The notes under the pieces were generated by a model. It searched no databases. It was given only the letters and a program-made list of their open reading frames with translations, and was not told the origin of the DNA. A stretch of DNA of 64,000 bases from Polyangiaceae bacterium UTPRO1 (GTDB taxonomy: Bacteria > Desulfobacterota > Binatia > UTPRO1): assembly GCA_002050235.1 (NCBI GenBank), contig MWST01000011.1, positions 50,905 to 114,904 on the forward strand. The letters are read 5' to 3'. The first letter of the stretch is position 1; each line of letters opens with the position of its first letter. Both the position numbers and the translations under genes were made by a program. Positions 19,624 to 28,310 of the stretch are shown here, one piece after another.

Positions 19624-20754
19624 TTGACGGGTCGTCAACCGGACAAGATAGCTCCGCGGGAGCGCCGCCGGCTCGCTGCCGCGCCGCCGACCGCGCGGCC
19701 CGGTGCCGCGCGTCTGCTCCGGAGCATCCTGCCGGCGAATTTCGAGGATGTCGGCGGGCTCTTCCTGCGGCTCTTGCGCTCCAAGGACCGCGCCGCGTAT
19801 TTCGCGATGGCGCAGACCGGGATCGCTCTGGTTGCGGCGCCGCTCGACAGGCTCCTGGCGCATGCCGAACGGCGATTGTATGCGCGCGCCGCACCGCCGC
19901 AGAAGCCGATCCTGTTCATCGGCGGCGCGCCGCGCAGCGGCACGACGATCGTCGACCAGATACTTATCCGGAACCTGCCGGTCAGCTACATCAACAACCT
20001 CACCGCCGTATTCCCGCGTGCGCCGGTCACCGCCAATCGTATCTTCGGGCATCTTCTGCGGCAGCCGACCGGCACGCTCGAGAACTTCTACGGGCGCACC
20101 GCCGGCTTCGCGAACCGGAACGACGGCCTCCACATATGGGACCGCTGGCTCGGCAGCGACCGGTATCATCCGCCCGCCCGCCTGCCCGACGGCGTGGCCG
20201 AGGATATGCGGCGCTTCTTCGGCGCCTTCGAAGCCGTCTTCGGTGGACCCATACTCAACAAGAACAATGCCCTTGCCGTCTGTGCGGACGTCGTCGCAGC
20301 GGCGCTCCCGACCGCACGCTTCGTCTGCATACGGAGGCAGCCGATCTTCGCCCTCCAGTCGATCCTTACCGCCCGCGAGTTCATTCAGGGTCGCCGCCAG
20401 GCGCCCTACGGTATCGGTGATCCGGAGTATGCGGGACGGTCGGACGTCGATCCGATCGAGGATGTGTGCGCACAACTGCTCTACCACGATCGGCGGATGG
20501 CGGAGCTGCAGCGCGAGCTCGGCGCCGACCGCTTCTGGATAATCGAGTACGAGGAGTTCTGTCGCGCTCCCTACGCCGTCGTCGAGCGGGTTGCGGAAGA
20601 GATGCTGCACGTCCCGATCGACCGCGGCGCCGTACGCGCGGCGGCACCGCCGTTGCGATACAGGAACGCCATCAAGCTCTCGCCCGCCGAACGGGCGCGG
20701 GCGGAGGCGGCGCTGGAGCGACTCGGCGCGCGCCGTGAGCGCCGCGACCTTTGA
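19624..20754 (+). CDS. Sulfotransferase family protein
   Basis: The PAPS-binding 5'-phosphosulfate loop GGAPRSGTTIVDQIL lies at about residues 98-112. Downstream, RFVCIRRQPIFALQS fits the 3'-phosphate-binding region and FWIIEYEEFCRAPYAVVERV the family C-terminal part. The start is uncertain: TTG 19624 gives 376 residues and lies 35 bases after the thiolase stop, while ATG 19807 would cut close to the P-loop. Substrates of bacterial members include lipids, glycans and metabolites; none can be named here. Confidence 0.8.
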   Translation: MTGRQPDKIAPRERRRLAAAPPTARPGAARLLRSILPANFEDVGGLFLRLLRSKDRAAYFAMAQTGIALVAAPLDRLLAHAERRLYARAAPPQKPILFIGGAPRSGTTIVDQILIRNLPVSYINNLTAVFPRAPVTANRIFGHLLRQPTGTLENFYGRTAGFANRNDGLHIWDRWLGSDRYHPPARLPDGVAEDMRRFFGAFEAVFGGPILNKNNALAVCADVVAAALPTARFVCIRRQPIFALQSILTAREFIQGRRQAPYGIGDPEYAGRSDVDPIEDVCAQLLYHDRRMAELQRELGADRFWIIEYEEFCRAPYAVVERVAEEMLHVPIDRGAVRAAAPPLRYRNAIKLSPAERARAEAALERLGARRERRDL

Positions 20755-20869
20755 GCCGATAGGATCGGCGCCGGCGCCGATCGTCGTGGGCGCGTCGTGC
20801 GGCGCGCTGCCGCTGCGCCGACGGCCGATCGGCTTGTCTGCGTCCGGGTCCCGTGCTTGAAGCGTCGCG

Positions 20870-22285
20870 ATGGGCGCACCGCAGCTCAGTCCGGAGCAGA
20901 AGGCGTTCCAGCTCAACCTGGACGACCAGAAGTACGGGACGCTCGCCGAGATCGGCGCCGGCCAGGAAGTCGCGAGCTGGTTCTTTCGCGTCGGCCGGGC
21001 GGCCGGCACCGTCGCCAAGTCCATCTCGGCCTACGACATGAAGGTCAGCGACGCGATCTACGGGCAGAGTAGTCGCTACGTATGCCGCGAGCGGCTGCTC
21101 GCCATGCTCCAGCACGAGTACGATCTCCTGCTCGAGCGCTTGTCCCCGACGCGCGGCGCAACCACCTGTTTCTTCGCCTTCGCCGACACCGTCGCTACCT
21201 GCAGCCCGACCAGGGATCGCGGCGAGGCATGGCTCGGCATCCGCTTCCAGCACGAGCCGCGCGCCGAGCCGTCCGACATCGTCGTGCACGTCCACCTGCT
21301 CGATCGGGCGCGTCTTCACGAGCAAGAGGCGCTCGGCATCCTCGGCGTCAACCTCGTCTACGGCGCCTATTTCATGCGCCACGATTCGAAGGCGCTCATT
21401 GCCCATCTGCTCGACGATCTGTCGTCCCGGCGGGTCGAGATCGATCTCATCCGCTTCTCCGGGCCTGCGTTCCCCGGGATCGACAATCGACTGATGAGCC
21501 TCCAGCTCGTCGAGCAGGGCCTCACCGATGCCGTCATGTTCACCGCCGCCGGCGAGGTCGTGCAGCCGTCCGAGGTGCTGTATCGGAAGCCGGTTCTCGT
21601 CGAGCGCGGCAGGTTCCGCCCGCTCACGTACCTGACGCTCGACATCCTCGAGCGCGCCTACGACCAGTTCGTAGCGGAACCCGGACTGGAGGGCGAGCGG
21701 CCCATCGTGCTGATGGAGATGACGCTCGCCGGCCTCGGCGGCGCCAGCGGCACGATCCTCCACACCGACTACCTGTCGCGGGTCGATACCCTGCGCACCG
21801 TCGGCAAGACCGTGCTCGTGTCGCGGTTCGGACGCCACTTCCATCTGGTCGAGTACCTGTCCCGTTACACCCAGAACAGGATCGGCCTCGCCGTCGGCCT
21901 CCCGAGCGTATTTCAGATCAACGACGAGAAGTTCTACGAAGATCTACCCGGCGGCGCCCTCGAAGGCGCCGGCCGGCTGTTTCGCCGCAACGTCCGCATG
22001 TACGTCTATCCGGGGCTCGATTTCACGACCGGCGGCATCATCGAGGTCGAGACCGTCGAGCTGCCGCAGGAGATGCGATCACTGCACGCCCTCCTGCTCC
22101 AGCGCGGGAGCTTGGTGACGATCCGCAACTACGATCCCGAGTTCCTGCGCATCTTCTCCGACGACGTGCTGGCGCGGATGCAGAAAGGCGATCCGTCGTG
22201 GGAAGCGTCGGTGCCCGGCATCGTCGCCGAGGCGATCAAACGCGAGGGCCTCTTCGGGTGGACGGAGGCGCGGTCGGCGGGATAG
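20870..22285 (+). CDS. Conserved protein of unknown function (471 aa)
   Basis: The sequence is soluble and mixed alpha/beta without signal peptide. Distinctive strings are MEMTLAGLGGASGTILHTDY, LVSRFGRHFHLVEYLSRYT, MYVYPGLD and the C-terminal KGDPSWEASVPGIVAEAIK. From memory, relatives are sometimes labelled nicotinate-nucleotide adenylyltransferase, but I see no HxGH nucleotidyltransferase motif and do not adopt that name. The gene is complete, begins at ATG 20870, and converges closely with the next gene (17 bases). Composition matches the flanks. Confidence 0.8.
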   Translation: MGAPQLSPEQKAFQLNLDDQKYGTLAEIGAGQEVASWFFRVGRAAGTVAKSISAYDMKVSDAIYGQSSRYVCRERLLAMLQHEYDLLLERLSPTRGATTCFFAFADTVATCSPTRDRGEAWLGIRFQHEPRAEPSDIVVHVHLLDRARLHEQEALGILGVNLVYGAYFMRHDSKALIAHLLDDLSSRRVEIDLIRFSGPAFPGIDNRLMSLQLVEQGLTDAVMFTAAGEVVQPSEVLYRKPVLVERGRFRPLTYLTLDILERAYDQFVAEPGLEGERPIVLMEMTLAGLGGASGTILHTDYLSRVDTLRTVGKTVLVSRFGRHFHLVEYLSRYTQNRIGLAVGLPSVFQINDEKFYEDLPGGALEGAGRLFRRNVRMYVYPGLDFTTGGIIEVETVELPQEMRSLHALLLQRGSLVTIRNYDPEFLRIFSDDVLARMQKGDPSWEASVPGIVAEAIKREGLFGWTEARSAG

Positions 22286-22301
22286 GCGCGGTCGGTCCCG
22301 T

Positions 22302-23006
22302 TCATAACCCGCCGGCGCGGCGGCGGAAGTCGCGGGCGCGCCGGGTCGACCCGTGCAGCTCGAGGAACAAGAGCCCCCGCGCGACCATCATGAAGTATAC
22401 CCAGAGGGCCAGGAGCCCCATGCGCGCGAGGTCCAGCACTCCCGGCAACGCCACGCCGGCGAGCACGACGAGCGGCGCCGCCATCGCGATCGTCGCCGGA
22501 AACCACTCGATCCAGTTGTCGGCGATGAAGCGATAGCTCTCGCCGAGGAGAGCGAGCGATGAGTAGTGGCCGAGATAGATGAGCTCCGGGACGGCGTTGA
22601 AGAGGACGACTACCACGAGGTTCATCGCCAGGATGATGCCCGGTCCCTGCGGGAGGGTGCGCAGCGCCGGCGTCGCGACGACGAACACCACCCAGAGGAT
22701 GAAGGTCACGCCGACGACGTCCCAGAGGTAGACGCCGAAGCTGCGGCGGAAGTCGTCGAACGACACCGCGCCGGTGCGGAGCATCATCTCGACCAGGTAC
22801 AGGAACGAGCTCACGCAGGCCGCCCAGACGAGGCTCATCAGAAAGCCCCCCGCGAAGCCGAGACCCGAGGCGACGATCACCGCCGCGGTGAGCGCGACCG
22901 CGTAGGCGAAGGTCGTGCCCGCGACCGCCCAGTTGCGCAGGGTGAGCTCGCCGGCGCGGCGAAAGGCGCGTCCGTACATCGCCAGGGTCGTCGCTAGCCA
23001 GGTCAT
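22302..23006 (-). CDS. Multipass inner-membrane protein, unknown function
   Basis: The 234 residues contain five or six hydrophobic segments (about 25-55, 58-75, 95-118, 125-150, 175-210). The N-terminal region MYGRAFRRAGELTLRNW resembles membrane proteins that start with an amphipathic helix, and the C-terminal tail is Arg-rich. No enzymatic motif is seen. It lies 85 bases downstream of the acyltransferase on the same strand and may be its operon partner. Confidence 0.72.
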   Translation of the reverse strand: MTWLATTLAMYGRAFRRAGELTLRNWAVAGTTFAYAVALTAAVIVASGLGFAGGFLMSLVWAACVSSFLYLVEMMLRTGAVSFDDFRRSFGVYLWDVVGVTFILWVVFVVATPALRTLPQGPGIILAMNLVVVVLFNAVPELIYLGHYSSLALLGESYRFIADNWIEWFPATIAMAAPLVVLAGVALPGVLDLARMGLLALWVYFMMVARGLLFLELHGSTRRARDFRRRAGGL

Positions 23007-23091
23007 GGAGACGTCATCCGTGCACGACGGCGGCGCGGGCGCAAGCGATCGGCAGCACCCGTGCGGGATGCAGCGACCGAGCGCGCTGCGT

Positions 23092-24198
23092 CTAGAGTGG
23101 GTCCGCCGTCGGCAGCGATACCCGAAACGGGCGCGACCCGGGCGTCGAGGGGAAGAGGGCTTTCCGCGGCAGATAGAGCGCCGCCAGGAGCGGCAGGCGG
23201 CGGATGACCACGCCCATAGCTGCAGCGCACAGCACCGCCATCAGCCACGACGTTCCCGCGATGCCCAGTCCCGGCTGCGTCGACAGCAGGAACGACAGCA
23301 GCCGCCGCCACCCCTCGTCGAAGACCTCGTGGAAGACGAGGACGAAGAGGCTGTTGAAGCCGAAGAACGCGATCATCTTGGCGAGCCTCTCCGACGTGCT
23401 CAGCACATGGGCCACCGTGAGAGCGAGATAGATTCCCGACAAGGAGCACGCCGCCACGGCGAACGGCGAGACGACGATGCGCAGGTTCAAATCCAGACGC
23501 GGAAGGAAGACGACATCGAGCGCCAGGAACACGACCAGGAGGGCCGCCCCGAGGACGACGTTCGGCCGAAACCGGATCACGCGCTCGCGCACTGCGTATC
23601 CGAGGAGGAAATAGGTCGAGCTGATACCGACGAGATCGACGCTGAAGGGCAGGCCGTCGAGGGGTACGCTCATGCCCTCGAACCTGAACGGCAGGTCTCG
23701 GAACAGGTGGAGGGAGAAGAGACCGAGGGCGGTTTGCGCGGTGAGCAGCAGGGCCCGCGACCACGTCGGCAGGCGGGCCAGCGTCGCGATCCGCACCAGT
23801 ACGTGGGCGTACAAGAAGACGAGCCAGAGGTTCGCGAGGTACCACAAGGGCGCCCACGGTATGTCGAGCGTCGATCCTACGCCGTAGAGCACGCGCGCCA
23901 CTTCCGCCGGGAGGGAGGCGCCGGTGACGAGGACGCGCGCCAGCACCACGCATCCGAGGGTGACGAAATACGGTTTCAGCAGTGATGCGCTCTTCTCGTG
24001 GACGACGGTCGCTAGGGGTTTCGCGGCGCGGAAGAAGAGCCCGGACATGAGGAAGAAGAAGGGCATGCGGATGAGCCCGAGGCTGCGGTTCAAGTCACGG
24101 GCCACGGGACTCATGGCCACCAGGTGGCTGTGGCCGAAGGCGACGAGCACGATGCTGATCCCCTTGGCGACGTCGACGAGGCGGATGCGTTCCGTCAT
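23092..24198 (-). CDS. Acyltransferase_3 family integral membrane acyltransferase
   Basis: The protein has about ten transmembrane segments. It begins with the family signature RIRLVDVAKGISIVLVAFGHSH, containing the catalytic-type His, followed by RMPFFFLMSGLFF. Such proteins O-acetylate or succinylate exopolysaccharide, LPS or other envelope glycans. ATG 24198 (368 residues) starts the family homology. ATG 24330 in the same frame would add 44 Arg-rich residues and would overlap the stop of the small upstream frame as ATGA, so it is a serious alternative. The C-terminus (ALFPSTPGSRPFRVSLPTADPL) is hydrophilic. Confidence 0.87.
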   Translation of the reverse strand: MTERIRLVDVAKGISIVLVAFGHSHLVAMSPVARDLNRSLGLIRMPFFFLMSGLFFRAAKPLATVVHEKSASLLKPYFVTLGCVVLARVLVTGASLPAEVARVLYGVGSTLDIPWAPLWYLANLWLVFLYAHVLVRIATLARLPTWSRALLLTAQTALGLFSLHLFRDLPFRFEGMSVPLDGLPFSVDLVGISSTYFLLGYAVRERVIRFRPNVVLGAALLVVFLALDVVFLPRLDLNLRIVVSPFAVAACSLSGIYLALTVAHVLSTSERLAKMIAFFGFNSLFVLVFHEVFDEGWRRLLSFLLSTQPGLGIAGTSWLMAVLCAAAMGVVIRRLPLLAALYLPRKALFPSTPGSRPFRVSLPTADPL

Positions 24199-24326
24199 CG
24201 GTGCGGCGCGGCGGAGATCGTCGCGGCGCTCGTCGCGCCGCCGACTCCCGCGGGTGCGCCGCCGCAGCGCGCGGGTGCGCAGGCTGCCGCTGGCGGCGTG
24301 CGATGTCGATGCCGGGGCGGAGCGCT

Positions 24327-24569
24327 TCATAGGGTGTCGCCACGTGCCGGCAGTACGCCGGTCGTAGCCAGGGCCTCGACCAGGAGCTCGCTCGCGACGA
24401 ACAGCTCGTCCGCGGCCGTCTTGAGGCGCCGCATCCACCCGTGGGTCAACGTGTCTGCATCGGCGACGGCCTCGCCGCCGTGGTCGGCGAGCCAACGACG
24501 ACCGAGGACGAACGGCAGCGCCACCGACCGGATCGCCAGCTCGACGCCGTGGCTCATCCGCGAGGGCAT
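24327..24569 (-). CDS. Small helical protein, possible operon partner of the acyltransferase
   Basis: This 80-residue frame (second possible start 24557) has balanced composition and an amphipathic helical C-terminal half (GWMRRLKTAADELFVASELLVEAL). Its TGA overlaps a downstream ATG at 24330 (ATGA), the typical signature of translational coupling. No family is recognised. It is adjacent to the point where the wax ester synthase gene on the other strand is truncated, so it could also be an accidental frame. Confidence 0.45.
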   Translation of the reverse strand: MPSRMSHGVELAIRSVALPFVLGRRWLADHGGEAVADADTLTHGWMRRLKTAADELFVASELLVEALATTGVLPARGDTL

Positions 24570-24622
24570 CGGGAGACGCGTCTAGCATCGCCCACGTCGC
24601 GTTCGCAACGTGCGCGGCGACG

Positions 24623-25417
24623 ATGCCGCGGGTCGGGTGGGCCGTGCACCCGGCTTCGGCGACGCCCCTGAACGGCCGTCTCGGTCCGCACCGGCGCGTC
24701 GATTGGCTCAGCATGTCGCTCGCCGACTTCAAGGCGGTGGCGAAGGCGCTCTCCTGCACCATCAACGATCTGGTGCTCGCCACCGTCACCGGCGCGGTGC
24801 GCACGTTCCTGATCTCGCACCACCTCCATCCGGAGGAGATCGACTTCCGGGTTTCGGCGCCGGTCAGCGTGCGCCGCGACGCCGAGCGCGGCCGGCTCGG
24901 CAATCGCGTGTCTTCCTGGATCCTGCAGCTGCCGATCGCCGAGGCCGATCCCGCGCATCGCCTGGCTGCGATCCGGCGCGTCACCCAGGACCTGAAAGCG
25001 ACCAACCAAGCCCTCGGCGTCGAGACGATGATGGCGATCGCGGAGTGGACGCCGACGGTCCTGCTGCCGCTCGGCGCTCGCGCCGCCGGAGGCCCGATCG
25101 ACATGATCCTCACCAACGTGCCCGGCCCGCAGTTCCCGCTCTATCTGCTGGGAGCGCGGCTTCTCGAGCTCTATCCGCAGGTGCCGTTGCTCGAAAGCAC
25201 CGGCCTCGGGGTCGCGATCTTCAGCTACGACGGCAAGCTCTTCTGGGGCTTCAACGCCGACTACGAGCTGGTCCCGGACCTGCGCGACTTCGTGAAGGCG
25301 ATCGCAGCCGCGTTCCGCGACCTCGGCGCGCTGGCGCCGGGGACGCGGCGGCCCGCGAACGACGACGCCCGGGGCGGCGCCGCCGAGGCGCAGACCGCCG
25401 CAGCGACCGGTCGCTGA
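24623..25417 (+). pseudogene. Wax ester synthase/diacylglycerol acyltransferase, N-terminal half missing
   Basis: The frame begins in the middle of a WS/DGAT protein: TPLNGRLGPHRRVDW is the linker string that normally follows the first condensation-like domain. The C-terminal half continues with INDLVLATVTGAVR, PVSVR, GNRVSSW, DMILTNVPGPQFPLYLLGA and the end of the domain. The catalytic HHxxxDG motif and about 190 N-terminal residues are absent, and only 50 bases separate the frame from an opposing gene. It cannot be an active acyltransferase as it stands. It might be expressed as a C-terminal fragment from ATG 24623. Confidence 0.8.
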
Positions 25418-25804
25418 GCGGCCGCGCGCCCCGGCGAGCCTGCGGACCGCTTCCGGCGGTGCGCCGGTCCGGCCGTCGATGGCGCACGCGAGCGACCGCT
25501 TCGGATCATGCAAGCGAGATGCCTGCACGATCGCGCGGCGTGCACGCGTCGCGCGGATCGCCGCTCGCATTCGCAGATTCCAGATGAATGCGACCCGTCG
25601 TTCCGACCGCTGCGAAGCGCTGCTGCGGTGACGACGGTCTACGCTGCGAGCTGCGGCGAGCTTTCACCGCGGCAAATGCTCGTAGCGGGGGTGCCTGCCA
25701 AGTCGGATGCGCGGTTGCGACTCGCTGGCACGGTGCTCGCATCCACCGGCCGGCGTGATGCGTACCTACGACTCCAGAGAATCCCGACCCGGGGAGGCGA
25801 ATCG
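25418..25804. other. Upstream region of the nos operon
   Basis: This stretch of 387 bases has no convincing gene. It holds the candidate sigma-54 promoter at 25726-25741. I looked for the FNR/NNR-type TTGAT-N4-ATCAA palindrome usual for denitrification genes and found none. Confidence 0.5.
25726..25741 (+). promoter_or_regulatory. Candidate sigma-54 (-24/-12) promoter for the nos operon
   Basis: The string TGGCACGGTGCTCGCA matches the RpoN consensus TGGCACG-N4-TTGCA with one mismatch (TCGC for TTGC) and exact GG/GC spacing. It would start transcription about 50 bases before the cytochrome start codon. No enhancer-binding activator gene is in the window. Confidence 0.45.
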
Positions 25805-26239
25805 ATGAGAGCGGCCTACGGTATCGTGATCTTGTGCGCCGTACTCGGAATCGCCGCTGCCGGCTGCAACAGCGGCGACAAGGCCGCGTCCGCTCCCGCC
25901 GCTTCCGGACCGGCGGTCGCAACTGCTCCCGCCGGCGCCCCGAGCGCGCAGGCGGTCGCCGAAGCCGAGAAGATCTTCTCGACCCGCTGTTTCACCTGTC
26001 ACGGCGCCGACGGCAAAGGGGACGGTCCCGGTTCGGTCGGACTGACTCCCAGACCACGCGACTTCGCCGACGCTCAGTGGCAGGCGTCGGTTAGCGACGA
26101 GTACATCGAGAAGATCATCAAGTACGGCGGCAGCGCCGTCGGCAAGAGCCCGATGATGCCGCCGAATCCCGATCTCGTCGCCAAGCCGGAAATCGTCGCG
26201 GCTCTGCGCGCCCACGTCCGCAGCTTCGCGGGCAAGTAG
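25805..26239 (+). CDS. Lipoprotein c-type cytochrome, likely electron donor to N2O reductase
   Basis: The 144-residue protein starts with a lipoprotein signal (LCAVLGIAAAGC, lipidated Cys about 20), then an Ala/Pro-rich tether. A single haem-c domain follows with FSTRCFTCHGADGKGDGPGS (CXXCH) and the distal axial Met in KSPMMPPNP. It would sit on the periplasmic side and carry electrons. Small c-type cytochromes are usual in clade II nos clusters. The start codon follows CCGGGGAGGCGA. The gene is first of the operon, 41 bases before nosZ. Confidence 0.88.
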   Translation: MRAAYGIVILCAVLGIAAAGCNSGDKAASAPAASGPAVATAPAGAPSAQAVAEAEKIFSTRCFTCHGADGKGDGPGSVGLTPRPRDFADAQWQASVSDEYIEKIIKYGGSAVGKSPMMPPNPDLVAKPEIVAALRAHVRSFAGK

Positions 26240-26280
26240 GCGCCGAGCCCCACTACATGCATTCAAGGGGAGCAACGCAG

Positions 26281-28236
26281 ATGAGACGAGCCCTGATCGT
26301 AGTCTTGCCGCTCTTCGCCTTGGCGACCCTGATGGTTGCCGGGCCGGGCTGCCAATCGCGCAACGGCGGCGCCGGCGGCACCTCGGCCGACATCCAGACG
26401 CTGATGAAGGAGCGCAACCTCAGCGAGGACGACGTCGTCGCCGCGCTCAAGACCTACACGCCGAGCGGAGTGCACGACGAGTACTACATCTTCGCCTCCG
26501 GCGGTCACAGCGGCCAGGTCATAGTGATCGGTGCGCCGAGCATGCGCATCCTCAAGTATATCGCCGTCTTCACGCCTGAGCCGTGGCAGGGCTACGGCTA
26601 CGGCGATCAGACCACCACGCTGCTGCGCTCGGGTGACCGCGACGGCAAGGAGCTCAACTGGGCCGACACCCACCATCCGGCGCTCTCCGAGACCGGCGGC
26701 GACTACGACGGCCAGTACCTGTTCATCAACGACAAGGCCAACGCGCGCGTCGCGGTCATCAGCCTGCGCGACTTCACCACCAAGCAGATCGTCTACAGCA
26801 ACCTGCTCCGCAGCGACCACGGCGCCACCTTCGTCACCCCGGACACCGACTACGTGGTCGAAGGCGGCCAGTATCCGGTGCCGCTCGGCGGCGAGTACGC
26901 TCCGATCGAGGACTTCCAGGAGAAGTACCGCAGCGCCGTGCTGTTCTGGAAGTTCGACCGCGACAAGGGCCGCATCGTGCCCGAGAAGTCGTTCGCCATC
27001 GAGCTGCCGCCGTACATGCAGGACCTCGCCGACGCCGGCAAGCTCGCCAGCGACGGTTGGGTCTTCCTCAACAGCTTCGACACCGAGATGGCCTACGGCG
27101 GCAACGCCGAGGGACGCCCGCCGCTCGAGTCGGGAGCCTCGCAGAACGACATGGACTACCTCCATGTGATCAACTGGCGGCAGGCCGAGAAGGTCGTCGC
27201 CGACGGCAAGTTCGAGACCATAGCCGGCACCCGCGTGATTCGCCTTCCCACCGCCATCGCCGAGGGATTGCTCCACTTCGTCGGCGAGCCCAAGAGCCCG
27301 CACGGCGTCGACGTCACGCCGGACGGCCGCGAGCTCGTCGTTGCCGGCAAGCTCGACACCCACGCGACGGTCTACAGCTTCGACAAGATCAAGGCCCTGA
27401 TCGACGCCAAGAAGTACGCCGGCACCGACCCGTTCGGGGTGCCGATCCTGCCTTTCGAGGAGTCGATCCGCGGCCAGGCCGAGATCGGCCTCGGACCCCT
27501 CCACACCCAGTTCGACGACGCCGGCAACGCCTATACCTCGCTGTTCATCGAGTCGGCGGCGGCGAAGTGGTCGCTCAAGGACCTGAAGGTGATCGAGAAG
27601 ATCCCGGTCCACTACAACATCGGCCACATCCTGGCGGCCGAGGGCGACACCATCCACCCCGATGGCCGCTATCTCGTGGCGATGAACAAGTGGGCGCTCG
27701 ACCGCTTCAGCGACGTCGGACCGCTGCTGCCGCAGAACTTCCAGCTCATCGACATCGCCGGCGACAAGATGCAGCTGCTCGCCGACCTGCCGATCCCGCT
27801 CGGGGAGCCGCACTACTCGCAGATGATCAAGGCCGACAAGATCAAGGCGATCACCGCCTACACGCCGGTCGGCATCGATCCCATCACCGACGAGCCCGAT
27901 CCCTTCCGCGTCGTCGGCGGCCAGGAAGGCATCGAGCGCAAAGCCGACGGCGTCCACGTCCGCATGACCGCCGTGCGCAGCCACTTCACTCCCGACACCG
28001 TTCGGGTGAAGAAGGACGACGTCGTCCATCTCCACATCACCAACGTCGAGCAGGCCGAGGACGCCACCCACGGCTTCTCGATCGCGGAATACAACATCAA
28101 CCTGAGCCTCGAGCCCGGCGAGCACGCCAACGTCACCTTCAAGGCCGACCGCTCCGGAGTCTTCCCGTTCTACTGCACGGAGTTCTGCTCGGCTCTGCAC
28201 CTCGAGATGGCGGGCTACCTGCTCGTGGAGCCTTGA
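26281..28236 (+). CDS. nosZ: Nitrous oxide reductase, clade II (Sec-dependent) type
   Basis: This is the terminal reductase converting N2O to N2 in the periplasm. The N-terminal beta-propeller supplies CuZ histidines, visible in ADTHHPALSETGGDYDG (His about 131-132), SDHGATF, PKSPHGVDV and KIPVHYNIGHI. The C-terminal cupredoxin domain has the CuA site: HGFSIAEYNINLSLEPGEH, then FYCTEFCSALHLEM with the two Cys, His and Met. The signal is a plain hydrophobic Sec type (MRRALIVVLPLFALATL..., a Cys at 24). It lacks the SRRxFLG Tat motif of clade I, so it belongs to clade II. ATG 26281 has AAGGGGAGC upstream. Length 651 is normal. Confidence 0.96.
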   Translation: MRRALIVVLPLFALATLMVAGPGCQSRNGGAGGTSADIQTLMKERNLSEDDVVAALKTYTPSGVHDEYYIFASGGHSGQVIVIGAPSMRILKYIAVFTPEPWQGYGYGDQTTTLLRSGDRDGKELNWADTHHPALSETGGDYDGQYLFINDKANARVAVISLRDFTTKQIVYSNLLRSDHGATFVTPDTDYVVEGGQYPVPLGGEYAPIEDFQEKYRSAVLFWKFDRDKGRIVPEKSFAIELPPYMQDLADAGKLASDGWVFLNSFDTEMAYGGNAEGRPPLESGASQNDMDYLHVINWRQAEKVVADGKFETIAGTRVIRLPTAIAEGLLHFVGEPKSPHGVDVTPDGRELVVAGKLDTHATVYSFDKIKALIDAKKYAGTDPFGVPILPFEESIRGQAEIGLGPLHTQFDDAGNAYTSLFIESAAAKWSLKDLKVIEKIPVHYNIGHILAAEGDTIHPDGRYLVAMNKWALDRFSDVGPLLPQNFQLIDIAGDKMQLLADLPIPLGEPHYSQMIKADKIKAITAYTPVGIDPITDEPDPFRVVGGQEGIERKADGVHVRMTAVRSHFTPDTVRVKKDDVVHLHITNVEQAEDATHGFSIAEYNINLSLEPGEHANVTFKADRSGVFPFYCTEFCSALHLEMAGYLLVEP

Positions 28237-28255
28237 CGCGAGCGCAGTCCGGTGC

Positions 28256-28296
28256 GGCGGCGCCGGGCGGGGTTGCTCTCCCCGCCCGGCGCCGCC
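28256..28296 (+). promoter_or_regulatory. Perfect 17-bp hairpin between nosZ and nosD
   Basis: Arms 28256-28272 and 28280-28296 are exact complements around TTGCTCT, beginning 19 bases after the nosZ stop and ending 14 bases before the nosD start. It may partially terminate transcription or protect the 3' end of nosZ mRNA so that the reductase is made in excess over the maturation proteins. Confidence 0.6.
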
Positions 28297-28310
28297 GGTG
28301 GACGGCGGCC

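Noticed and set aside
25418..25804. FNR/NNR box upstream of the nos operon
   Set aside because: No TTGAT-N4-ATCAA-like palindrome could be found on either strand.
26263..28200. Long minus-strand open frame opposite nosZ
   Set aside because: Codon-phase shadow of a strongly conserved gene; Val/Asp/Glu/Leu-rich translation without similarity.
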